From positions 372,001 through 436,000 of the forward strand of contig NZ_CP013187.1 in assembly GCF_001444405.1 (NCBI RefSeq): a stretch of 64,000 nucleotides of DNA, in the 5' to 3' direction. This DNA comes from Pseudoalteromonas phenolica. Its GTDB lineage: Bacteria; Pseudomonadota; Gammaproteobacteria; Enterobacterales; Alteromonadaceae. The first letter of the stretch is position 1, and each line of letters opens with the position of its first letter. The notes beneath the pieces are model-generated. The model made no database searches. It worked only from the letters and a program-made list of their open reading frames with translations, and was not told the origin of the DNA. Shown here piece after piece: positions 16,256-24,368 of this stretch. The translations under genes and the position numbers were made by a program.

Positions 16256-18224
16256 ACAGGCGTGTATCGCGAAAATAAGCAAAGGTGAATGCTTTCATGC
16301 AGAGGTTGAAGGCGGTGCGTTCATTATTAAAATTGATGAATATACGCCGGTGATCTGTGCAGCCATTCATAACGGCCACCGTTTGCGTAAAGATCTCGAA
16401 AAAAGCTTTATGCTTAGTCAAGACGAGCGCTTTTTCGAAGAAGATCCTTATACCGATGAGCTTATTTCGTCGTTTCCTATTCAATTAATAGGGAACGACT
16501 CACGTTTTGAATATGACTTAAACCGTGCAAAAACTCTGTCTACGTATTTTAAAACGGCATGGAATAAACAGGTGTGGCAAAAGCCGTTGAGTGCAAAGCA
16601 GCGTGCAATTAGCCAAGCTAAGCATGAGTCTTTTTACAATGTGCTTGAGGCAATCATCGCCAAAGTAGAATCACTGTTTAGTCGCGCAATTGTGTTTGAT
16701 ATTCACTCGTACAACTACAAGCGTATCGAAAAAGACACGCCGACGTTTAATGTCGGCTCTGGACAAATTGATGTCGAACGCTGGGGCAGTGTGGTTAAGC
16801 ACTTTGAGAAGCAATTGAATAAGATTGAGTTGCCTAACTTGTCAGTGCGCGCTGCGACAGACGAAGTGTTTCATGGTCGTGGTTACTTAATTAGTCATGT
16901 GAATGCACACTTTGATAACACCTTAGTGCTACCAACTGAAGTCAAAAAAGTATTTATGGATGAAACATCGGGTGATGTTTATCCTTTGGTGCTTGAAGAG
17001 TTAAAAGCAGGTTTTAAGAGTGCTATCTCTGAAACCGCTGCGTATTTTATTCGCCGTTTTGGCAGTAAAAAGCGCATGCAAAAAGCCGATATGCTGTCTT
17101 CCAGTATCAGCCCAGAGGTACTAGAGGTTGATAAAGCGTTATTCTCGTTATGTCGTCATATTGAAACGCTGAACTTTATTAACCCAGTTAACTTGCAAGC
17201 GCAGCGTAAGAGGTTTTTGAAAAATAGCTATGTTGCGCCGAGTTTTAACTATAAGCAGCTAGACCTGAACCCTTATAAGTTTAGAGAGAAGCTATATAAG
17301 TTACCGGTTGATAATATTCTCGATGCTGATATTCAGCAGTTGTATCGTCATATCATCGATAATTTGGCGAACAAAATTGATTTGTTGGCCACCATAGGTA
17401 CCGATGAGTTTATGTATAACTCATTAAAATACTATGGTGAGCCGAGTGAAGAAGACATCGCGAATGCACGATTCTTACTGCACTTAAAGCCACAAATTGA
17501 TGAAAATGAAAAAGTGCTAAATGCGGATGAGGCAATCGCTTGCTTTAAAGCGCAGGCACAAGAATGGGGTTTGAACTGTCGTATCGAAAAGTCGGCAAAA
17601 ATAGTTGCCAAGGCCATGGTCAATAACGACAAAGCGCTGTTATTGGTTAACCGAGACGCTAGCTTTACCGAAAAAGAAATTCATGCCTTTGCGTATCATG
17701 AATTAGGCATTCACATGGTAACGACATTGAATGCTAAAAAGCAGCCGTTGAAGGTATTTGGGTTAGGTTTGTCGGGTAATACCCATACTCAAGAAGGTTT
17801 GGCAATCTACAGTGAGTATTGCTCTGGGAGTTTGACATTATCGCGCCTGCAAACTTTGGCGCTTCGTGTTATTGCTGTGAACTATATGCTCAAGCATCGC
17901 GATTTTGTGAAAACTTTCCACACTTTAGTGAGTGAATTTGAATTAGACAGAGAGTTTGCGTTTACTTTAACAACCCGTGTATATCGGGGTGGTGGTTTTA
18001 CTAAAGATTATCTATATCTTAGTGGTTTTAGAGATATCGTTGAACTGGCAAAGACACAACCGCTCGATAATTTGTTGGTCGGTAAAACTGGGTTACTCGA
18101 TTTTGCGATTACCAACGAAGTGGTAGAGCGAGGGTTAGTGCATAAACCTATGTCGCTGTTTGATTTAAGTTATCGACCTTCAGGTGATGAAGTCCTCGAT
18201 TTTATTGTGCAGTCTATCCGTTAA
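16239..18224 (+). CDS. Fusion: N-formylglutamate-amidohydrolase-like domain + DUF1704 (QEGLA) zinc-peptidase-like domain
   Basis: A 661-residue two-domain protein. Residues about 15-270 carry the N-formylglutamate amidohydrolase pattern: PVICAAIHNGH (His44, His47), DPYTDELI, FEYDLNRAK and FDIHSYNYKR (His156), consistent with a zinc site. Residues about 300-661 are DUF1704, annotated elsewhere as flavohaemoglobin-expression-modulating QEGLA protein: HELGIH (HExxxH, 487-492) and TQEGLAIYSEY (517-527). HExxxH is the metal motif of the eukaryotic MATCAP tyrosine carboxypeptidases in the same family, so metallo-carboxypeptidase activity is plausible. The ATG at 16239 overlaps the ligase gene by 17 bp; a TTG at 16233 is an alternative. 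A terminator follows. Confidence 0.78.
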   Translation: MLTLSEQACIAKISKGECFHAEVEGGAFIIKIDEYTPVICAAIHNGHRLRKDLEKSFMLSQDERFFEEDPYTDELISSFPIQLIGNDSRFEYDLNRAKTLSTYFKTAWNKQVWQKPLSAKQRAISQAKHESFYNVLEAIIAKVESLFSRAIVFDIHSYNYKRIEKDTPTFNVGSGQIDVERWGSVVKHFEKQLNKIELPNLSVRAATDEVFHGRGYLISHVNAHFDNTLVLPTEVKKVFMDETSGDVYPLVLEELKAGFKSAISETAAYFIRRFGSKKRMQKADMLSSSISPEVLEVDKALFSLCRHIETLNFINPVNLQAQRKRFLKNSYVAPSFNYKQLDLNPYKFREKLYKLPVDNILDADIQQLYRHIIDNLANKIDLLATIGTDEFMYNSLKYYGEPSEEDIANARFLLHLKPQIDENEKVLNADEAIACFKAQAQEWGLNCRIEKSAKIVAKAMVNNDKALLLVNRDASFTEKEIHAFAYHELGIHMVTTLNAKKQPLKVFGLGLSGNTHTQEGLAIYSEYCSGSLTLSRLQTLALRVIAVNYMLKHRDFVKTFHTLVSEFELDREFAFTLTTRVYRGGGFTKDYLYLSGFRDIVELAKTQPLDNLLVGKTGLLDFAITNEVVERGLVHKPMSLFDLSYRPSGDEVLDFIVQSIR

Positions 18225-18240
18225 ACGCACTTTCAATGCA

Positions 18241-18266
18241 AACGCCCACAATATGTGGGCGTTTTT
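18241..18266. terminator. Rho-independent terminator between convergent genes
   Basis: Arms AACGCCCACA and TGTGGGCGTT with a 3-base loop and a T-run on the plus strand. It ends the ATP-grasp/QEGLA operon and lies 29 bases from the end of the convergent hybrid kinase gene. Confidence 0.88.
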
Positions 18267-18294
18267 TAATACCAATTCTCAACATAAAATACCA

Positions 18295-21200
18295 CTAAGA
18301 GGTTGACTGCAATAACTTCTCTCTCAGAGCGTTTAAACTGATTGGTTTAGCAATGTATTCATCCATGCCAGCATCTAAGCACTTTTCTTTGTCACCTTTC
18401 ATCGCATTGGCTGTCATGGCAATAATGACCGTATTTTGGTGGTGTGCCCCAGCTTTACCCTGTCGGATTAACTGAGTTGCTTGAAAGCCATCCATTTCTG
18501 GCATTTGTACATCCATTAAGATGACATCGTAGGGAGTGTCACACGATTTTAACTGCGTAATTGCTTGCTGGCCATTATCGGCGCTATCACATGCTTGACC
18601 AAGATTTTTTAGCACACCTTTAGCCACAATTTGATTCACTGGGTTATCTTCTACAAGCAGAATGTTTAACGATGGCAGTGGCTTATTGTCATTTAATTCC
18701 GGATTTTCATCAGCCTGCTGCAGCTCATTAATATAATGATGTGTGACAAGTGGTTTTGCGTTTTCTAATGAGTCTCCCTTATCAGAGATAATCTTAAGTG
18801 CACCTAATAAATCTTGTGTCGTTGTGGGTTTTGGAAAATACCCTTTAAAGCCCAAGTCGGCGAAATATTTGGCGTCTCCTCGGGTTTGCATTGAGGTCAT
18901 CATGATAAGCTGCATCTGCTCGCATTCAGGAATACTTTGCAAGTGTTGTGCAAGTTGTGCTCCATCCATATTTGGCATTTGCATATCCAAAATAGCAATA
19001 TCAAACATAGCCTCAGTTTGGCTCTTACAAACGGTTAAGGCGTGCTCACCATTATGGCTAGTAGTGACTTTTGCTCCCCATTGCGATAATTGCTTATCTA
19101 ATATCTCTCTATTGGTTTCATTGTCATCAACAACCAATATATTGAGTGATGAAATATCTACATCAGGCACTTTGGTGTGATTCTTTTCACAACTAGAGAC
19201 TTTGAGCAAACAGGTAAACTCGCTGCCTTCTCCTAGTGAGCTCTGTAAAGAGATTGAGCCATTCATACGATTACATAGCTTTTTAACAATGGCTAAGCCA
19301 AGACCTGTTCCCCCATAGTTTCTAGTTGTAGAGGAATCCGCTTGACTGAAAGTTTCAAAGACATGTGCTTGTTTGTCTTGCGCGATACCTATGCCGGTAT
19401 CTTTAACCTTTAAAATAAGATCTAGACTATCTAAGTCTGTGCCTTGTAAGTGAGCTGAAATTAAAATCTCGCCGGTATGGGTAAATTTAATCGCATTTCC
19501 GATTAGGTTTGTGAGAATTTGTCTAATTCTTCCTGGGTCACTAATAATAAGCTGGTTTGGTAACTCTGTTGTATCGAGGATTAACTCTAATCCTTTGGCT
19601 TCAATTGTCATGGCGAATGACTCGCATAGCTCGCCAAGCATAGTGGTAAGGTTAAAGGGGATATTTTCTAATTCGAGTTTATCAGCATCAATCTTTGAGA
19701 AATCTAGAATGTCGTTAATTAAAGTCAGTAGAGAGTTGGCGCTACTTTGCGCAATTGAAACGCGATGCTGCTGTTCATCCGAAAGCTCACTGCTTGTGAG
19801 TAAATCAAGCATACCAATCACCCCGTTCATCGGTGTTCTGATCTCATGGCTCATACTGGCCAAGAATTCATTTTTGGCAACCACAGCGGTTTCTGCAACG
19901 GTTTTCGCTTGTTGTAATGCTTGTTCGTATTGCACGCGTTCTGTTACGTCATAGTTCACACCTACGACATTTGTAACTAGACCGTGTTCATTGACTTTGT
20001 TGATGGCAGACGCTTTTATGTGTCGAATTTGGCCATTGGGCAAGATAATTCTAAATTGAGTGTCAAATTTACTATCATGCTTAATCGCGTCACTTAATAA
20101 TGCTTCTGTTTTTTCTTTATCGTCAGGGTGAAGAGATTGCTCCCATGCGTTATACGCGGCCGAAAAATCAGACTCCGGAATGCCATACAATTTAAACATC
20201 CAATTATCCCAGCTTAAGGAGTCATCCTCTAAGTTGTAGTCGAAAATACCAATCCCTGCAGAATCGGCTGCCAGGGCCATGCGCTCATTTTTATCTTGGA
20301 TTTCTTGCTCGGCTTTCTTAGAGGCACTGATGTCTAAATGGGTACCAATCATACGCTTTGGAGAGCCATCTATATTCCACTCAACGACACGACCTGTGTC
20401 TAATATCCAGACCCAGTGACCGAGCTTGTGTTTCATGCGAATTTCACACAGGTATATCTCGTTCTCTCGGTTCCAATGTTCTCGTAGTGCATGTTCTGAA
20501 TATTTAAAATCTTCAGGGTGAACAAGGTCAACCCAAGTTAAAGTGTTGGTGGGTTCAAGTTCTTTTAGTTTGTAACCTAAAATATTGGCCCAGCGTTCAT
20601 TATAAGTGGTGATACCTGAGTCAATTTCCCAGTCCCAAATACCAACGCCGGTAGAATCTAGAACAAACTCTAATCTTTGATTACTGAACTTGAGTTTATT
20701 TTGTGCTTCGACACGTTCGGTAATATCTTGGAATGAGCCAAACATACGAATGCAAAGTCCGTCTCTGAACTCTGTTTGACCCTTGGCTTCAACCCAAACC
20801 TCATTACCTTTAGCCGTAATAATTTGCAGCTCTTCTTGATAGGGCTCGCCGGTTTGCATTGATTGGGCTACTAATTCAGAGATGCGTTCTTGGCTAAAGC
20901 CTGGCTTATAAAAATTGATTGCAGTACTAAGTTGGGGCTCAAAGTCGCTATCAACTTCATGGATCTGTTTGGTCATGTCTGACCAATACACTTTCTCAGA
21001 GACTAAATCGACTTCCCAAGCACCAATATTGGCTTGCTCACTCATTTGATTCATAAGCTGCTGTTGTAATAACAGCTTATTTTCTTGCTCTTCTCGAGTA
21101 AATTCGTGACTGATCCAGTGTGCAAGTAATTGCACTATTTCAAGGTCCGTATCTGAAAATTCATGGGGAGACACTTCAGGGCTAGAGAAGTTGAGTGTGC

Positions 21201-22575
21201 CAACACGTCGTCCTGAGATAATAAGTGGGCAGCCAATATAGCTTTCTAGCGCAAAGCTCTCGTAACATGGATGATGGGCAATGTCGCTTTGCCCGACATG
21301 GTGATAAGCAATAGCATGGTTAGCTTTGAGTGTATGAATACAATAAGAGTTTTTATAATCGAATATATCACCCGGATTTATAGCATCATTGGGCGTTGAG
21401 GCATATTTAACAAGATAAGTGTTTTTCTCTTCATTGATATTGCTGATGATAGCTAAAGGTAAATTAAAAATTTGTCGCCCTAAAACAAGAAGCTTATTAA
21501 TTTTATCGTCGAGTGATGCATTAGAATCACTGGTTATCACATGGATCTGTGTGAGTGCTCCCAAGGTGCGCTTTTGTTCTGTAATGTCATTTTGAATGAC
21601 AATGGAACTTTCAGCTTCATTTTCAAAGTGTTTTATTGGCACGATACTGGTATCAAACCAATATAGTCGTCCATCTTTAGCTCTATTGCAGATTTCCCCT
21701 TGCCATACTTTTCGTTGTTGAATTGCTTGGTTTAGGGTGTCGTAAAAACTATCATCATGAATACCGCTTCTTAACACTTTAACCGGTTGGCCAATGAGTT
21801 CATCTTGTTCATAGCCATAATGTTCGGAGAATTTCTTATTATAAAATAGTAGATTAGTATCACTATCAACACGCATAACAACCGAGTGCTTATTGATTGC
21901 AAATTGCACATCTTTAACACGATTTTTTTCTAATAATAGTCGTTGATACGTATCAGAAAGCCAGCGTTGCGTTGGTTTGAAAATAGCAAAGACTAGAAAT
22001 AATATGACAAGCAACGAGATAGCCCATAAGGCTAAATTGATCCTTTGTAATGTGAGCTGTTGTGCTAACGTGGCTTTTTCAAACAGTTTGACGGTGTGGT
22101 CTAGATCAATTAACAACTGCTCGTTATCAAATTGTTCAAACTGTTGTAAAGTTTCGGGTGAATAGCTTTGCGAGTTTTCAATTGCCAAACCTGTGTATTG
22201 TTCGAGGCGTTTTAACAGTCTCGTATCTTGAAAGTGCTTTGATAATTCGGCTTGTGCCGAGGCATCTTTTGAAGACACTTTTTTGAGTAAAAAACCTTGA
22301 TTTTCCAGCAGGCGCTCAGCAACTTGTTTAAGCTTTTGACTATTTTTTTGTGATTGAGTCTTATATGAAAGTTGTACTAGCAAAGCTAATCTTTGAGAGA
22401 GCATGCGTTGCTCTCCAGCAATGTTGATTATGTGTGCACTGTCTTTTTGCTTGATTTGCTGTTCGTTAAGTATGAAAAATGTTGTCGTAATTGCGAGCGC
22501 GATGACGATTAGAGCGATTTTGTAGCGCCTAGAAAAAGTCGCAATGAAAGACTCTGTACTCAACATATTAAGCAC
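18295..22575 (-). CDS. Large hybrid sensor kinase (PilJ-like sensor, four PAS, GAF, HisKA, HATPase, two receivers)
   Basis: A 1426-residue membrane kinase. Order: membrane segment (about 18-36); PilJ/NIT-like sensor with INIAGEQRMLSQR (50-62); second membrane segment (about 182-200); PAS 220-335; GAF 345-490; three more PAS/PAC units about 510-625, 630-755 and 765-885; HisKA with His910 in SHEIRTPMNG; HATPase (NLIGNAIKFT, DTGIGIA, GGTGLGL); receiver 1 with Asp1197; receiver 2 with Asp1355. There is no C-terminal HPt domain, so phosphotransfer needs a separate protein. It is a solo gene, convergent with the QEGLA operon. An ATG at 22566 is an alternative start. Confidence 0.92.
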   Translation of the reverse strand: MLNMLSTESFIATFSRRYKIALIVIALAITTTFFILNEQQIKQKDSAHIINIAGEQRMLSQRLALLVQLSYKTQSQKNSQKLKQVAERLLENQGFLLKKVSSKDASAQAELSKHFQDTRLLKRLEQYTGLAIENSQSYSPETLQQFEQFDNEQLLIDLDHTVKLFEKATLAQQLTLQRINLALWAISLLVILFLVFAIFKPTQRWLSDTYQRLLLEKNRVKDVQFAINKHSVVMRVDSDTNLLFYNKKFSEHYGYEQDELIGQPVKVLRSGIHDDSFYDTLNQAIQQRKVWQGEICNRAKDGRLYWFDTSIVPIKHFENEAESSIVIQNDITEQKRTLGALTQIHVITSDSNASLDDKINKLLVLGRQIFNLPLAIISNINEEKNTYLVKYASTPNDAINPGDIFDYKNSYCIHTLKANHAIAYHHVGQSDIAHHPCYESFALESYIGCPLIISGRRVGTLNFSSPEVSPHEFSDTDLEIVQLLAHWISHEFTREEQENKLLLQQQLMNQMSEQANIGAWEVDLVSEKVYWSDMTKQIHEVDSDFEPQLSTAINFYKPGFSQERISELVAQSMQTGEPYQEELQIITAKGNEVWVEAKGQTEFRDGLCIRMFGSFQDITERVEAQNKLKFSNQRLEFVLDSTGVGIWDWEIDSGITTYNERWANILGYKLKELEPTNTLTWVDLVHPEDFKYSEHALREHWNRENEIYLCEIRMKHKLGHWVWILDTGRVVEWNIDGSPKRMIGTHLDISASKKAEQEIQDKNERMALAADSAGIGIFDYNLEDDSLSWDNWMFKLYGIPESDFSAAYNAWEQSLHPDDKEKTEALLSDAIKHDSKFDTQFRIILPNGQIRHIKASAINKVNEHGLVTNVVGVNYDVTERVQYEQALQQAKTVAETAVVAKNEFLASMSHEIRTPMNGVIGMLDLLTSSELSDEQQHRVSIAQSSANSLLTLINDILDFSKIDADKLELENIPFNLTTMLGELCESFAMTIEAKGLELILDTTELPNQLIISDPGRIRQILTNLIGNAIKFTHTGEILISAHLQGTDLDSLDLILKVKDTGIGIAQDKQAHVFETFSQADSSTTRNYGGTGLGLAIVKKLCNRMNGSISLQSSLGEGSEFTCLLKVSSCEKNHTKVPDVDISSLNILVVDDNETNREILDKQLSQWGAKVTTSHNGEHALTVCKSQTEAMFDIAILDMQMPNMDGAQLAQHLQSIPECEQMQLIMMTSMQTRGDAKYFADLGFKGYFPKPTTTQDLLGALKIISDKGDSLENAKPLVTHHYINELQQADENPELNDNKPLPSLNILLVEDNPVNQIVAKGVLKNLGQACDSADNGQQAITQLKSCDTPYDVILMDVQMPEMDGFQATQLIRQGKAGAHHQNTVIIAMTANAMKGDKEKCLDAGMDEYIAKPISLNALREKLLQSTS

Positions 22576-22611
22576 ACCTTTTTGATTCTTTTTTTAGTTA
22601 TTAGATACTTA

Positions 22612-22629
22612 ATTTAGTTAAAACTAAAT
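22612..22629. promoter_or_regulatory. 18-bp dyad upstream of the hybrid kinase
   Basis: Perfect arms ATTTAGTT and AACTAAAT around a 2-base centre, 36 bases upstream of the kinase ATG. The 2-base centre suits a protein-binding operator better than an RNA hairpin, and no T-run follows. No other copy was noticed in the window. Confidence 0.4.
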
Positions 22630-22728
22630 CAGCTGTGAAATAAGAGTATAAACTATCACAGTAAACCTGCTTTGAGTGCAGTTAATTATTCTATGAATAC
22701 AGCACAATTTGATCTGAACGGTATTATT

Positions 22729-23328
22729 TTAAGCGCGATATTGTTCGACCAATCTTAAAACACTTTGTTTAAACAGCTCTCCCGCTTTATGTTCCGAAAG
22801 TGTGTATTTTGTGATGGCATGACCGAGGTACAAGCTGTAAAGCTCGTAGGCTATGACAGAGCTAGAAATGCTTGGAGACAGTAATTTGTGCTCGATACAA
22901 CGTTCAATACGATGGGTCAGGTAACCTAATAAGCGCTCTTGTTGGTTGATAATAAAGCTTCTAACTTCGGAGTCTGGACGGTTTTGAAACTCGACGATTG
23001 CTTTGATAAAAGGGCAGCTCATTTTGGCATCGTTAAACATGTCATTGATCCAAGAACTCCAGCAATCAAGTAGTGTGAGTAAGTGTTCTAAAGGGTCTTG
23101 ACAGCGAGCAGGCGTGATAACTCTTTCTATAAATAAAGTTTCACCATATTCTAAAATAGCAATTTGCATATCTTCTTTATTTTTGAAATGAGAAATAACA
23201 CCTGTACGAGATAAGTCGCATAATTTAGCAACACTCCCAATTGTGACATCGGCCAATCCAAATTGACTGATGTACATAATGCTCTGCTTTAAAATCTCGT
23301 TACGGGTACGCTCGCCTTTACTACTCAA
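22729..23328 (-). CDS. TetR-family transcriptional regulator
   Basis: A 199-residue repressor-type protein. The N-terminal helix-turn-helix is GLADVTIGSVAKLCDLSRTGVISHFKNKEDM (about 24-54), as in TetR; the remainder is an all-helical ligand domain. The only start that keeps the helix-turn-helix is a TTG at 23328, overlapping the TGA stop of the hydrolase gene (TTGA), with AAGG 10 bases upstream, so translation is probably coupled. It is the second gene of an operon with the alpha/beta hydrolase and most likely autoregulates it through the repeats at 24198-24246. Confidence 0.87.
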   Translation of the reverse strand: MSSKGERTRNEILKQSIMYISQFGLADVTIGSVAKLCDLSRTGVISHFKNKEDMQIAILEYGETLFIERVITPARCQDPLEHLLTLLDCWSSWINDMFNDAKMSCPFIKAIVEFQNRPDSEVRSFIINQQERLLGYLTHRIERCIEHKLLSPSISSSVIAYELYSLYLGHAITKYTLSEHKAGELFKQSVLRLVEQYRA

Positions 23329-24188
23329 GAAGTAATTACCTTGGTGATATGCTCTATCACTTTAGTATCACCTAAAAGTTTTCTATGACCAAGTCCTTGA
23401 GTGGTAAATAATGAAGGTTTTTGGTTGTTTAAAAATGCTGACACACTTTTATAGCAGGCGAATCTGTCTTGTTCGTCGTGGATGAAGTAGAGTTTATCTG
23501 TCAGCTTTTCGGTGTGTTGAGTTAGGCATAGGGTTTTCCAATGCTTGCCAAATTGAGCACTAATACCCTCTAAAACATGGATCAGTAATTTGGGTGAAAT
23601 ACCCGCTGCATCTACTTTTTCAAACATTAATTCGAAGAACTTAACAGGTGTTGCTATCAAAACCAGCTTTTTATCTTCTAGTAAGTGAATAGGTAAATTA
23701 AGTGTAGCAACAGCACCCATAGAGTGAGCAACAATCGCGTGTATATGGTCATTGCGTTGCTCGAAATATTGAACCGTGGCGGTTATTGTTTCAATAAAGT
23801 TTAGTAAGTGAGATTGTTTACCTGAAGATTTTCCATGAGCAATATGATCGATGGCCGCAACCTTAAAACCTTGCTCAATAAAATGGGCGATCATAGCTTC
23901 AAATCCTGAGCTGTTATCAGCCCAACCATGGCTTATCAGAATAAGCTGCTCTCCTTCACCAAATACAGCAACATGAGCAAGGCCTAATGATGTCTCTATG
24001 TTATGCACTTCATCTGGGCTGACCAATTCAAAGTCATAATTTCTTTTTCCAAATGGATTTAACAGTAGTTTGCTGCCCACTGAAAGGCTCATTTTTGGAG
24101 GCAGCGATGTCAATCCGCTAGAAAGAAAGCGGGTAATACTCTGTAAACCAATGCGTCTTCGTTTGTTGTTAAAGTAATTAAATTTCAT
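23325..24188 (-). CDS. Alpha/beta hydrolase
   Basis: A 287-residue cytoplasmic hydrolase. The fold motifs are the oxyanion-region HGWAD (about 87-91), the nucleophile elbow AHSMGA with Ser156, an acid in IHDEQDRF and the catalytic His in GLGHRK (about 268). It resembles small esterase/lipase-type hydrolases; the substrate is unknown. The frame extends to a TTG at 24209, but the ATG at 24188 is preferred because the TTG would lie inside the operator-like repeat. It leads an operon with the TetR gene, so its substrate or a related compound may be the inducer. Confidence 0.82.
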   Translation of the reverse strand: MKFNYFNNKRRRIGLQSITRFLSSGLTSLPPKMSLSVGSKLLLNPFGKRNYDFELVSPDEVHNIETSLGLAHVAVFGEGEQLILISHGWADNSSGFEAMIAHFIEQGFKVAAIDHIAHGKSSGKQSHLLNFIETITATVQYFEQRNDHIHAIVAHSMGAVATLNLPIHLLEDKKLVLIATPVKFFELMFEKVDAAGISPKLLIHVLEGISAQFGKHWKTLCLTQHTEKLTDKLYFIHDEQDRFACYKSVSAFLNNQKPSLFTTQGLGHRKLLGDTKVIEHITKVITS

Positions 24189-24197
24189 TTTAAACTC

Positions 24198-24246
24198 AAA
24201 ATAGTACAAGTGTTATATTTTTAAAATGGTCCAACTGTACTATTTT
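24198..24246. promoter_or_regulatory. Duplicated operator-like repeats upstream of hydrolase-tetR
   Basis: A perfect 11-bp inverted repeat, AAAATAGTACA (24198-24208) and TGTACTATTTT (24236-24246), frames the region. Inside it two 22-bp units, at 24199-24220 and 24224-24245, match at 17 of 22 positions with a 25-bp offset, and each is itself partly palindromic (AAAT.GT.CAA.TGT..TATTT). This is the layout of a tandem operator for the TetR protein encoded in the same operon. Confidence 0.55.
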
Positions 24247-24317
24247 GTAAAGGATCATTTTGAAATGGAGACTAGGCGTTTAAATTAAGTGAAAAAAAGA
24301 AGTAATTAAAATCAGAA

Positions 24318-24345
24318 AGAAAAAAAGCTGCCAAAGGCAGCTTTT
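24318..24345 (-). terminator. Rho-independent terminator after the DUF885 gene
   Basis: Read on the minus strand: arms AAAAGCTGCC and GGCAGCTTTT with a 3-base loop, then a run of T. It lies 24 bases beyond the DUF885 stop codon. Confidence 0.85.
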
Positions 24346-24368
24346 GAAAAATCGCTTTCAAACAAACT

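Noticed and set aside
18267..18294. ATACCAATT sequence resembling the end of the MITE-like element at 28528
   Set aside because: Only one end is present within 30 bases and no partner repeat was seen; at most a remnant.
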